Shown piece by piece: positions 18,878 to 27,149 of a DNA stretch of 64,000 nt (positions are counted from its first letter, which is position 1; each line of letters begins with the position of its first letter). The translations under genes were made by a program, and so were the position numbers. This DNA is from Pollutimonas sp963706785 (GTDB lineage: Bacteria; Pseudomonadota; Gammaproteobacteria; Burkholderiales; Burkholderiaceae_B): assembly GCA_963706785.1 (NCBI GenBank), contig CAVPNJ010000006.1:224415-288414 (forward strand), given 5' to 3'. The notes under the pieces are model-generated. The model had not been told where the DNA came from. It ran no database searches and saw only the letters and a list, made by a program, of their open reading frames with translations.

Positions 18878-19846
18878 CTACATTTTCACGCCGGCGTCTT
18901 TAATTGTTTTTTCCCACAGACCGAGCTCTTTTTCTATGTGCTGGCCGAATTCTTCCGGCGTTGAGGCGACCACGTCATAGCCGAAGCCGTTGAGTTGCTG
19001 GGTAGTGGCGGGCACGCGCGCGGCGTTGGCAAACGCCTTGTTAAGCTTTTCGATCACCGGTTTGGGTGTGCCGGCCGGGGCCAGAATGCCGTACCAGCCA
19101 TTGACGACAAAGTCCGGGAAGCCTGACTCTTTTACCGTCGGAACATCGGGCAGCAATGGCGAACGGTTGGCGCCGGTAACGGCCAGGGGCTTCAGCTTGT
19201 TGGCTTTTACCTGGGGCAGCGAGGTCGAGATGCTGTCGAACATCAACGATACGTCGCCTGCAAGCAGCGCCACGACAGCCGGGCCGCTTCCTTTATAGGG
19301 AATATGCAGCATTTTAACGCCCGCTGTTGCCTTGAACATTTCTGCCGCCAAGTGGCTGGTATTGCCATTGCCTGCCGATGCGAAAGTCAGTTTGTCGGGG
19401 TTCTTTTTGGCGTAGGCGACGAGTTCCTGAATATTATTGGCAGGTGTAGCAAACGGCGCCGCCACCAGCAAGGGCAGGGTGGCGACCAGCGAAACGGGGG
19501 CGAAGTCCTTGCGCGTGTCGTAGGGCAGATCGGGATATAGATTGGGGTTGATGGCATGCGCCGCCAATACCATCAGTATGGTGTGACCGTCGGGTTTTGA
19601 CCGGGCAAGCTGCGAGGTCGCGATCGTGCCACCGGCACCGGCTTTGTATTCCAGCACAACCGGCTGGCCTAGCTCTTTTTGCAATTGTGCCGTCAAGGGG
19701 CGGGCCAGCATGTCGGCGCTGCCCCCAGGAGGATAAGGAATCAGCAGCTTGATGGGCTGGCTGGGAAATTCTTCCGCGTGCAGTGCGCTGCCCACGAGCA
19801 ATGCTGTAATGGCCGCGAATCGACGTATGAATTTGATTTTGTTCAT
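18878..19846 (-). CDS. Bug/TctC family substrate-binding protein
   Basis: A 322-residue binding protein with an AGGAGAG ribosome site before the ATG at 19846 (a longer in-frame start at 19867 has no such site). The signal peptide ends at LHAEEFP near residue 25. Family motifs are SQPIKLLIPYPPGGSAD, EYKAGAGGTIATS, DGHTILMV and HIPYKGSGPAVVALLAGDV. It lies 55 bp downstream of the two-subunit CoA-transferase genes in the same direction, so it probably serves the same catabolic unit. Confidence 0.9.
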   Translation of the reverse strand: MNKIKFIRRFAAITALLVGSALHAEEFPSQPIKLLIPYPPGGSADMLARPLTAQLQKELGQPVVLEYKAGAGGTIATSQLARSKPDGHTILMVLAAHAINPNLYPDLPYDTRKDFAPVSLVATLPLLVAAPFATPANNIQELVAYAKKNPDKLTFASAGNGNTSHLAAEMFKATAGVKMLHIPYKGSGPAVVALLAGDVSLMFDSISTSLPQVKANKLKPLAVTGANRSPLLPDVPTVKESGFPDFVVNGWYGILAPAGTPKPVIEKLNKAFANAARVPATTQQLNGFGYDVVASTPEEFGQHIEKELGLWEKTIKDAGVKM

Positions 19847-19901
19847 GGTCTCTCTCCTGGGATGCAAAGCGGGTCTGGCGCCCGCTTGTATGGTTGATTT
19901 A

Positions 19902-20600
19902 TTACACGAGTTGGGGTTCCCCGTTACTGTTAAGTGAAATGGTCTTCATTTCGGGCGAAGCGTAGAGCGGCGCGCCGGTTTTCTTTTGAAGGTCTTGAAG
20001 GGTAAGGCCTTGGGCGATGGCGCGAACAATGAACTTGCCATCCTGTACATCGACGATCGCAATATCGGTATATACAGTGTTTACCACCCCTACGCCTGTC
20101 AAGGGATAAGAGCAGCTGGTCAGCAGTTTGGGTTCGCCCAGCTTGGTGGTGTAATCCATCATGATCAGCACACGTTTGGCGCCCACGGCAAGATCCATGG
20201 CCCCGCCAATCGCAGGGATGGCGTCTTCGGCGTCGGTGATCCAGTTGGCCAGGTCGCCGTTGGGGGCCACTTGGAAGCCGCCCAGGATGGAAAAGTCCAG
20301 GTGGCCGCCGCGCATCATGGCAAACGATATGGTGTGTTCGGTAATGGACGCGCCGGGCAGCAGTGTGACCGGTACGCGGCTGGCATTGATCAAATCCAGA
20401 TCAATTTCGTCGTCGATGGCGGCCTTGCCCATGCCCAGAATGCCGTTTTCACTGTGCAGCAGGATTTCCCGATCGGCAGGCAGATAGTCGGCGACCAGGG
20501 TGGGCATGCCAATTCCCAGATTGACGATCGAGCCGTCCGGAATATCTTGTGCCACGAGTTGGGCAATTTGCTTGCGGTTTAGCGATACGAAATCATTCAT
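19902..20600 (-). CDS. CoA-transferase subunit B (3-oxoacid/acyl type)
   Basis: A 232-residue beta subunit of a family I CoA-transferase. It carries the catalytic SENG motif (LLHSENGILGMG near residue 55) and SIVNLGIGMPTLV at the N-terminus. The ATG at 20600 overlaps the end of subunit A. It completes an enzyme that transfers CoA between an acyl-CoA and a carboxylic acid, as in succinyl-CoA:3-ketoacid or 3-oxoadipate CoA-transferases. The exact acid is not evident. Confidence 0.88.
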   Translation of the reverse strand: MNDFVSLNRKQIAQLVAQDIPDGSIVNLGIGMPTLVADYLPADREILLHSENGILGMGKAAIDDEIDLDLINASRVPVTLLPGASITEHTISFAMMRGGHLDFSILGGFQVAPNGDLANWITDAEDAIPAIGGAMDLAVGAKRVLIMMDYTTKLGEPKLLTSCSYPLTGVGVVNTVYTDIAIVDVQDGKFIVRAIAQGLTLQDLQKKTGAPLYASPEMKTISLNSNGEPQLV

Positions 20601-21264
20601 GCTTGCCTGCCAATACGACGGAGTGAACAAAGATGGCCTGCGTCATGACTTGTTCGGGCGGGATGTCGCCCGCCTGAACGATGGAATCGACTTGAGCGAT
20701 AGTGTGACGCGCCGCCATGCACATGACGGGGTTGAAATTGCGGGCGGCCAGCCGATAGGTCAGGTTCCCCAGGCGGTCACCCTGATATGCCCTGATCAGC
20801 GCGAAGTCAGCTGATAGCGGCTGTTCAAGCACGTAGCCTTTGCCGTCGACAATACGGGTTTCTTTGCCTTCGGCTACACGTGTTCCATAGCCGGTAGGGG
20901 TAAAGAAGGGGCCCAGGCCAGCCCCCGCAGCGCGCATGCGCTCTGCCAAAGTGCCTTGCGGCACGCATTCCAGTTCGACCTGGCCCGCCCGATAGGCTTT
21001 GGCGAAGACTTCGGCATTCGGGGGGCGCGGGTGTGAACAGATGACTTTGCGAACCCGGCCCGCGGCAACCAAAGTCGCAATGCCACGCTCGCCAGCACCG
21101 GCGTTGTTGCTGACAACAGTCAGTTCGCGGGTGCCCTGATCAAGCACCGCATCGATAAGCTCGAACGGGATGCCTGTGTCGCCAAAGCCGCCGATGAGGA
21201 CCGTGGCTCCGTCGGGAATAAGCTGGACGGCCTCGGCTAGCGAAGATTTGATCTTGTTAATCAT
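20593..21264 (-). CDS. CoA-transferase subunit A
   Basis: A 223-residue alpha subunit of a family I CoA-transferase. It begins with LIPDGATVLIGGFGDTGIPFELIDA, the glycine-rich CoA-transferase family I signature, and contains ERGIATLVAAGRVRKVICSH. Together with the overlapping subunit B gene downstream it forms the active enzyme. It follows a Bug gene immediately (stop and start adjacent at 21264/21265), so uptake and CoA activation look co-transcribed. Confidence 0.88.
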   Translation of the reverse strand: MINKIKSSLAEAVQLIPDGATVLIGGFGDTGIPFELIDAVLDQGTRELTVVSNNAGAGERGIATLVAAGRVRKVICSHPRPPNAEVFAKAYRAGQVELECVPQGTLAERMRAAGAGLGPFFTPTGYGTRVAEGKETRIVDGKGYVLEQPLSADFALIRAYQGDRLGNLTYRLAARNFNPVMCMAARHTIAQVDSIVQAGDIPPEQVMTQAIFVHSVVLAGKHE

Positions 21265-22233
21265 TTAGTTTCCAGCAGATAGATTGGCCGCTTTAACGGT
21301 TTTTCCCCAACGTGCGCGTTCGCTGTCGATAAATGTAGCGAATTCCGCAGGACTATTGCCGCCAGCCTTACCGCCCATACCCTGAAAACGGGTTTGAATC
21401 TCAGGCGAGGCTAGCACCGTTTTGGCACTGGCATAGATTTTGTCGATCACATCTTGTGGTGTTCCCTTGGGAGCCAGTAAACCGAACCATGCAGTAACCA
21501 CCATGTCTTGCACGCCAGCCTCGGCCATGGTCGGGACATCGGGCAGTTCGGCGACGCGCTCATCGCTGGTTACCGCCAGCGCACGGAACTTGCCAGCCTT
21601 GATGAAAGACAGGGAGCTTGGCAGGTTGTCGATCATGAAGGTGTACTGATTGCCTAACAATGCGGTAACTGCCGGACCCGCACCCTTGTATGCAACGTGG
21701 GTCGCGTCGATGCCGGCGCGCTGCTTGAACATCTCGGCCGACAGATGCGGCGACTGACCCGTACCGGAGCTGCCGAAAGTGCCTGTGTCGGGCTTGTCTT
21801 TGATCATCTTGATGAGATCTTTCACGTTCTTGGCGGGAGATTCGGCATTGACGACCAACACATTCGGTACCGAGATAACCGGCGTAATGGGAACGAAATC
21901 CTCAGGCGTATAGGGCAGCTTTTTGTACATGCTGTAGTTAATGGCATTAGGTCCGATATTGCCCATGATCAGGGTATAGCCGTCTGGGGCCGAACGTACC
22001 AGTTGCTGCGTACCTACGATGCCGGCCGCGCCAGCCTTGTTCTCGATGACCACGGTGGTGCCCAAGTTCTGGCCCAGCTTGTCGCCTATCAGGCGGGCCG
22101 CCATATCGGTCGTACCGCCCGGGGCGGCCGGAACAATAATCGTAATGGGTTTCTCGGGCCACGCGGCATGTGCGCATAGCGGGAGTGCAAGCGCCGTAGC
22201 GGCCAAGAGCTGTGTGAGACGGAATGATTTCAT
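21265..22233 (-). CDS. Bug/TctC family substrate-binding protein
   Basis: A 322-residue binding protein with a signal peptide ending at CAHAAWPEK near residue 24. Family motifs are EKPITIIVPAAPGGTTD, ENKAGAAGIVGTQ, DGYTLIMG and HVAYKGAGPAVTALLGNQ. It lies between the thiolase-like gene and the CoA-transferase genes, all on the minus strand and with tiny gaps. The five to six genes from 23829 down to 18878 are probably one operon. Confidence 0.91.
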   Translation of the reverse strand: MKSFRLTQLLAATALALPLCAHAAWPEKPITIIVPAAPGGTTDMAARLIGDKLGQNLGTTVVIENKAGAAGIVGTQQLVRSAPDGYTLIMGNIGPNAINYSMYKKLPYTPEDFVPITPVISVPNVLVVNAESPAKNVKDLIKMIKDKPDTGTFGSSGTGQSPHLSAEMFKQRAGIDATHVAYKGAGPAVTALLGNQYTFMIDNLPSSLSFIKAGKFRALAVTSDERVAELPDVPTMAEAGVQDMVVTAWFGLLAPKGTPQDVIDKIYASAKTVLASPEIQTRFQGMGGKAGGNSPAEFATFIDSERARWGKTVKAANLSAGN

Positions 22234-22261
22234 GGTTCCCTCCTTGCTGTTTTATTGCAGC

Positions 22262-23434
22262 TTAAAGTGCTGCTTGTGTACCCAGTATGGCGGTGGACTG
22301 ACTGGATAAGGTTCCGCCGTTTCCATGTACTAGTGCGATCTCCGCGCCCTCAATCTGGCGTTCGCCGCAAGCGGCACGTAACTGCCTGACCGCTTCGATC
22401 ATGATGAAGATGCCGTACATTCCGGGGTGTATGCACGACAAGCCGCCACCGTTGGTATTGACGGGCAGTCGACCGCCAGGTGCGATGCCGCCATTGCTTA
22501 CGAAGTCGCCGCCTTCACCTTTTTTGCAAAAGCCCAAATCTTCAAGGAACAAAATCGTATTGATGGTGAAGGCATCGTAGACTTCGACCACGTCGACGTC
22601 TTTAGGGGCAAGCCCTGCCATTTCGAAGGCCAGCCGGCCCGACTGTTGCGCCGCCGTTATGGTCAGGTCGGCCATCGAGGATATTTGCCTATTCCAGACG
22701 GCAGTCGAATTGCCCAGTACATACACTGGTTTTTGTTTCAGGTCGTTGGCGCGATCGGCTCGCACCAGCACAAAGGCGCCCGCACCGTCGTTGACCAAGC
22801 AGCAATCTCGTACCGACAGCGGATCTGACACCATGCGGGACGACAATACGTCGTCGATCGTCAATGGATCGCGCTGGGTGGCTTCAGGGTTCAACTGCGC
22901 CCATCGGCGTGCCGCAACGGCGACTTCGGCCAGATGTTCGCGCCGAGTACCGTATTGATGCATATGGCGCGCAGCGACCAGTGCGTATGAACTTAAGGGA
23001 TTCAGCGGATTGTACGGAGCTTCATAGGGCTGCGGGTCAAGCTTGCGCCGAGCGTTCCCGATTTCGGCGCGGCCGACTGTCGAAGTGCGTTGTGTGCTGC
23101 CGTAGCAAACCAGTACCGCATTGCACTGACCCGATTCCAGAGCCTGAATGGCGGGCATAAGGTGGGCCACAAAGCTGGACCCGCCCAGCATGGTGCTGTC
23201 GATGAAAGTAGGTTTGATGCCCAGGTGCTCGATGACAGGCATGACCCACATGGTGGCTGACACACTGGCTGTGGCAATGCCGTCGATATCCTGCATGGTA
23301 AGGCCGGCGTCGGTAACCGCGCGATGCGCGGCCTGCACCAGAATTTCCATTTCGGTGTAGCCATGGGCTTGTCCCAGGCCTGCTTGCCCTACGCCGGCGA
23401 CGGCGACGGCTCCGCGGAGTTTCTTGTCTATCAT
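22262..23434 (-). CDS. Thiolase-like protein (SCP2/lipid-transfer thiolase family), possible aldolase
   Basis: A 390-residue thiolase-fold protein of the SCPx/lipid-transfer subgroup (AVAGVGQAGLGQAHG, VTDAGLTMQDIDGIA). Where thiolases have their acyl-accepting Cys, this protein reads STMLGGSSFVAHL, and the C-terminal catalytic Cys region reads VHGNGGTLSSQS, so neither canonical Cys is visible. The HPGMYG stretch keeps the His. This pattern, plus the adjacent DUF35 gene overlapping by one base, resembles Ltp2-type thiolase-fold aldolases that work with a DUF35 partner in steroid side-chain cleavage. A non-catalytic or condensing role is also possible. Confidence 0.82.
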   Translation of the reverse strand: MIDKKLRGAVAVAGVGQAGLGQAHGYTEMEILVQAAHRAVTDAGLTMQDIDGIATASVSATMWVMPVIEHLGIKPTFIDSTMLGGSSFVAHLMPAIQALESGQCNAVLVCYGSTQRTSTVGRAEIGNARRKLDPQPYEAPYNPLNPLSSYALVAARHMHQYGTRREHLAEVAVAARRWAQLNPEATQRDPLTIDDVLSSRMVSDPLSVRDCCLVNDGAGAFVLVRADRANDLKQKPVYVLGNSTAVWNRQISSMADLTITAAQQSGRLAFEMAGLAPKDVDVVEVYDAFTINTILFLEDLGFCKKGEGGDFVSNGGIAPGGRLPVNTNGGGLSCIHPGMYGIFIMIEAVRQLRAACGERQIEGAEIALVHGNGGTLSSQSTAILGTQAAL

Positions 23435-23829
23435 TATTTGGTCTCCGCTTTGATAAATACCACGATTTTTCCTTCGTCACCATCTATCACTTTTGCGGTG
23501 ACAGGCATGCCGATGCTGACGTCTTCGGGCGTCACACCGTCAACGCGCGACATCATGCGCGGGCCTTCCGCCAGATCGATCAGTGCCACGTTGTAGTCGC
23601 CGCCGTGTTCGGCCTTGCGCCTGACGACTGTTGTCGAGTACACCGTGCCCTTTCCCGAAGGAGCAAACCATTCAAGGCTGTCTGAACCGCAGTGCGGGCA
23701 GATCATGCGGGGATAGAAGATTGCGCTGGCACACGACTGGCAGCGTTGAATCAGGAAATTGCCTTGCTCTAGCTGGTCGCGATAATGTTTATCGGCGCCT
23801 ACAGCCGGCGATGATGTTGCATCCGACAT
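23434..23829 (-). CDS. Zn-ribbon / OB-fold protein (DUF35 family)
   Basis: A 131-residue acyl-CoA-associated OB-fold protein. A rubredoxin-like zinc ribbon (CQSCASAIFYPRMICPHCG, four Cys) near residue 35 is followed by an OB domain with GKGTVYSTTVVRR and GPRMMSRVDGV. DUF35 proteins partner thiolase-fold enzymes and the gene is fused by a one-base overlap to the thiolase-like gene. The ATG at 23829 has a GGAGGA site upstream; the longer frame to 23889 lacks one. It should be the first gene of the minus-strand operon. Confidence 0.87.
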   Translation of the reverse strand: MSDATSSPAVGADKHYRDQLEQGNFLIQRCQSCASAIFYPRMICPHCGSDSLEWFAPSGKGTVYSTTVVRRKAEHGGDYNVALIDLAEGPRMMSRVDGVTPEDVSIGMPVTAKVIDGDEGKIVVFIKAETK

Positions 23830-23921
23830 GCTTGTGTGTCCTCCAATGGTTAGCAGCCCATTGTTGACTTGCTTTCGGCGAAAGAGCAATCTCGTTTTTG
23901 TTAGGCCAGTGTTTTGCCCTT

Positions 23922-23961
23922 ATTAAGTGAGCGATCACTGACGGATTTCCCATCACTTAAT
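23922..23961. promoter_or_regulatory. Palindromic operator candidate between divergent operons
   Basis: The arms ATTAAGTGA (23922-23930) and TCACTTAAT (23953-23961) are perfect reverse complements 22 bp apart. The left arm is also part of the smaller palindrome AGTGA-GCGA-TCACT. The site lies in the gap between the divergent DUF35/thiolase and SDR/MaoC operons, as expected for a TetR-like repressor, but no such regulator is in the window. Confidence 0.5.
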
Positions 23962-24122
23962 GCTGCGTTAAGTCGCTCTTTTCAAAAACGGAGTTGAAGC
24001 CAGTATGGATTTCCTCTACTGTGAATGGCCACGCGCCACACTGGGCGTCGTACCGGATTTATATGCCATGGCAGAGCCGGGTGCTCGTCAATCGGCAAGC
24101 CATATCACAGGAGAATCAAGAA

Positions 24123-25010
24123 ATGAGCCACATCGTAGCGGGCAAGGTAGCCGTAGTAACCGGAGCAGGCGGCGGCATCGGCAAGGGAATTGCTTTGGCG
24201 CTGGCCGCCTCGGGCGCACAAGTCGTTGTCAACGACATCAGCGCAGCAGCGGCTCAAGGTGTGGTCGATGAAATCAAGGCGGCGGGCGGTCAAGCATTGG
24301 CCAACTCCGATAGTGTCGCGGGCCGCGAAAGCGCCGAACACATCGTGCAGGCCGCTATCGATGTCTATGGAAAAGTCGACATCATCGTCAATAACGCGGG
24401 TAACCTGCGCGATCGCCTGTTTCACAAGATGAGCGACGATGAATGGTCGCAAGTGCTGGACGTGCACCTGAATGGCTCGTTTTATGTCAGCCGTGCCGCC
24501 GCCCCTTACTTCCGTCAACAGGAATCGGGTTCCTACGTACACATGACTTCAACGTCGGGCCTGATTGGCAACTTCGGACAGGCGAATTATTCAGCCGCCA
24601 AAATGGGCATCGTGGGTTTGTCCAAGTCGATTGCCCTTGATATGTCGCGTTTCCACGTGCGCTCCAATTGCATTGCACCGTTTGCCTGGACCAGCATGAC
24701 CAGCTCCATTCCGGCCGAAACGCCCGATGAAAAGGCACGCGTGTTGAAGCTGCAAAAAATGGAAGCGGGGAAGATCGCCCCGTTGGTGGTGTATTTGGGC
24801 AGCGATGAGGCCAGCGAGGTTACGGCTCAAATTTTCGCCGTTCGCGCCAATGAGATCATGCTGTTCAGCCAGCCGCGCCCTGTGCGTTCTGTGCATATGT
24901 CCACCGGATGGACGCCCGAGGCCATCGCCGAGATCGCGGTGCCGGCCATGAAGAACGATTTCTACAAGTTGGAGCGTTCGCCCGAGGTTATAGGTTGGGA
25001 TCCCATTTAA
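24123..25010 (+). CDS. Short-chain dehydrogenase, 3-hydroxyacyl-CoA dehydrogenase-like
   Basis: A 295-residue SDR enzyme. The NAD-binding motif is TGAGGGIGKG near residue 15, the NNAG motif follows, and the catalytic Tyr/Lys lie in NYSAAKMG. The text around NNAGNLRDRLFHKM and IGNFGQANYSAAK resembles the dehydrogenase half of peroxisomal multifunctional enzyme type 2 (17-beta-HSD4). The next gene encodes a MaoC hydratase, which is the other half of that enzyme, so the two may together hydrate and oxidise an enoyl-CoA. The start at 24123 has a CAGGAG site about 10 bp upstream. Confidence 0.85.
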   Translation: MSHIVAGKVAVVTGAGGGIGKGIALALAASGAQVVVNDISAAAAQGVVDEIKAAGGQALANSDSVAGRESAEHIVQAAIDVYGKVDIIVNNAGNLRDRLFHKMSDDEWSQVLDVHLNGSFYVSRAAAPYFRQQESGSYVHMTSTSGLIGNFGQANYSAAKMGIVGLSKSIALDMSRFHVRSNCIAPFAWTSMTSSIPAETPDEKARVLKLQKMEAGKIAPLVVYLGSDEASEVTAQIFAVRANEIMLFSQPRPVRSVHMSTGWTPEAIAEIAVPAMKNDFYKLERSPEVIGWDPI

Positions 25011-25020
25011 GGGGGCGGCC

Positions 25021-25887
25021 ATGGCACTGGATTACGATCTGATCAAGGCATGGGAATTTGCGGATGTGCGCCAGTCGTACACGCAAAAAGATGCCATCCT
25101 GTATGCACTCAGCATTGGCCTGGGTCAGGATCCCCTTGACGAAGCGCAGCTGGCGTTTGTCTACGAGGCACACCTCGAAGTATTCCCCACTATGGCTGCC
25201 GTACTGGGATATCCAGGGTTCTGGATGCAGGATCCCAAGGCGAAAATAACGTGGGTAAAGCTCGTGCACGGCGAACAGCGCATGAGCTTTCACCGGCCGT
25301 TTCCCATAAAGGGCGAAGTCATAGGCCGCAGCCGGGTGTCGCATGTGGTCGATAAAGGCAGCGACAAGGGGGCGCTGGTCGTTGTAGAACGAAAGCTGTA
25401 CAACGCCGCCGACGAATCCCTGCTGGCAACGGTAGAACAGACCACATTCTGCCGGGCCGATGGTGGTTTCGGGCAGGGCGACCAAGCTCCTGAAGCTTTG
25501 CCCAAAGTACCTGAAAGGCGTCCGGACCACGTATGCGAGCTGCCAACCTTGCCGCAGGCTGCGTTGTTGTACCGGCTTAATGCCGATCCCAATCCTTTGC
25601 ATGTGGATCCCGGCGTGGCCCGCCAGGCCGGCTATCCCAAGCCCATTTTGCACGGCTTGTGTACCTATGGCGTTGCGGCTCATGCGTTGGTCAAGACCTT
25701 GTGCGCCTACGATTCAAGCCGCCTTACTTTTATGAACACGCGCTTTTCCGCGCCGGTTTATCCAGGCGAGACTCTTGTGGTTGAAATTTGGGACGGCGGC
25801 GCTGGTACAGTGCAGTTTCAAGCCAAGGTCGCCGAGCGCGACATCGTGGTATTAAGTAACGGAGTTGCAGGAGTGAAAAATGAGTGA
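25021..25887 (+). CDS. MaoC-like (R)-specific enoyl-CoA hydratase 2
   Basis: A 288-residue double-hotdog hydratase. The hydratase-2 motif is NADPNPLHVDPGVA near residue 188, with the catalytic Asp and His, followed by KPILHGLCTYG. The N-terminal hotdog half (YALSIGLGQDPLD) is the CoA-binding lobe. It adds water to a 2-enoyl-CoA. It starts 11 bp after the SDR stop and overlaps the following CoA-transferase start by 8 bp, so the three are one transcription unit. Confidence 0.9.
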   Translation: MALDYDLIKAWEFADVRQSYTQKDAILYALSIGLGQDPLDEAQLAFVYEAHLEVFPTMAAVLGYPGFWMQDPKAKITWVKLVHGEQRMSFHRPFPIKGEVIGRSRVSHVVDKGSDKGALVVVERKLYNAADESLLATVEQTTFCRADGGFGQGDQAPEALPKVPERRPDHVCELPTLPQAALLYRLNADPNPLHVDPGVARQAGYPKPILHGLCTYGVAAHALVKTLCAYDSSRLTFMNTRFSAPVYPGETLVVEIWDGGAGTVQFQAKVAERDIVVLSNGVAGVKNE

Positions 25888-27088
25888 ACGTTTGGCGCCA
25901 TTGGCCGGCATAAAAGTGCTGGACTTATCTAGGGTATTGGCCGGCCCGTGGTGCAGCCAAAACCTTGCCGACCTGGGGGCGGACGTCTATAAGGTCGAGC
26001 GTCCCGGTTCGGGTGACGACACCCGCGGCTGGGGCCCGCCCTATTTGAAAGATGCCAGCGGCGCCGACACCGGCGAAGCCGCCTATTATCTAAGCACCAA
26101 CCGCAACAAACGGTCGATCGCCATCGATATCGCTAGTCCCGAAGGCGCTCAGTTGGTCAGGGAAATGGCGGCCAAGTGCGATATTCTGGTCGAGAACTTC
26201 AAGGTCGGGGGTCTGAAGAAATATGGCCTCGATTACGACACGCTGAAAGCAATCAATCCCCGCTTGATTTATTGCTCTATCACGGGTTTCGGCCAGACTG
26301 GCCCCATGGCGGCATTGCCCGGATACGACTTCATGATCCAGGGCATGGGCGGCCTGATGAGTATTACGGGCGAGCGCGATGACTTGCCAGGCGGCGGGCC
26401 GCAAAAGGCCGGCGTTGCGGTTACCGATCTCATCACCGGCATGTATGCCACGGTGGCCATTATGGGTGCCTTGCAGGAAAGAAATCGCAGCGGCCTGGGG
26501 CAGTTTATCGATGTTGCTCTGCTGGATTGCCATGTGGCGATGCTGGCGAACCAGAACCTGAACTACATGACTTCCGGCGTGGCCCCGACGCGCGCCGGCA
26601 ATGCGCATCAGAATGTGGTCCCTTATCAAGTATTTGCTTCGAGCGACGGCCACCTTATTGTGGCAACGGGAAATGATTCCCAGTATCGCGCCTATTGTCA
26701 GGTCATAGGCAGGCCTGATCTGGCCACTAATCCTGATTACGTCACGAATAGCCAGCGGTTGGTCAATCGGGTGGTTCTCATCAAAGAGCTGGAAGCCATC
26801 ATGCAAACGCGAACCCGTGACGAGTGGATCGCCGCCTTGCAGAATGTCGGCGTTCCTTGCGGGCCCATCAATAACATCGAGCAAGTCTTTGCTACCCCGC
26901 AAGTCAAGGCGCGCGAAATCTGGAAGACACTGCCGCACCCGACAGCCGGGACGGCGCCAACGACAGCGAACCCGATACGTTATTCCGAGACGCCTATTCA
27001 GTATCGGATGGCGCCTCCATTGCTTGGACAGCATACCGAGGAAATTCTGAGCGAGCTGGGCTTGGCGAACAAGCACCCCACGGCCTGA
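25880..27088 (+). CDS. Type III (CaiB/BaiF) CoA-transferase
   Basis: A 402-residue family III CoA-transferase. Marks are GIKVLDLSRVLAGPWCSQ, YKVERPGSGDDTRGWGPP, KCDILVENFKVGGL and IDVALLDC with the catalytic Asp. It transfers CoA between carboxylic acids and probably charges the substrate for the beta-oxidation-like steps of this operon. The ATG overlaps the MaoC gene. A Bug gene follows 61 bp downstream. Confidence 0.92.
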   Translation: MSERLAPLAGIKVLDLSRVLAGPWCSQNLADLGADVYKVERPGSGDDTRGWGPPYLKDASGADTGEAAYYLSTNRNKRSIAIDIASPEGAQLVREMAAKCDILVENFKVGGLKKYGLDYDTLKAINPRLIYCSITGFGQTGPMAALPGYDFMIQGMGGLMSITGERDDLPGGGPQKAGVAVTDLITGMYATVAIMGALQERNRSGLGQFIDVALLDCHVAMLANQNLNYMTSGVAPTRAGNAHQNVVPYQVFASSDGHLIVATGNDSQYRAYCQVIGRPDLATNPDYVTNSQRLVNRVVLIKELEAIMQTRTRDEWIAALQNVGVPCGPINNIEQVFATPQVKAREIWKTLPHPTAGTAPTTANPIRYSETPIQYRMAPPLLGQHTEEILSELGLANKHPTA

Positions 27089-27149
27089 TCTTGAGCCCCA
27101 GCGGTATCAGTGACCGCTTAAACAATAATGAAATTTGAAGGAGACCACC

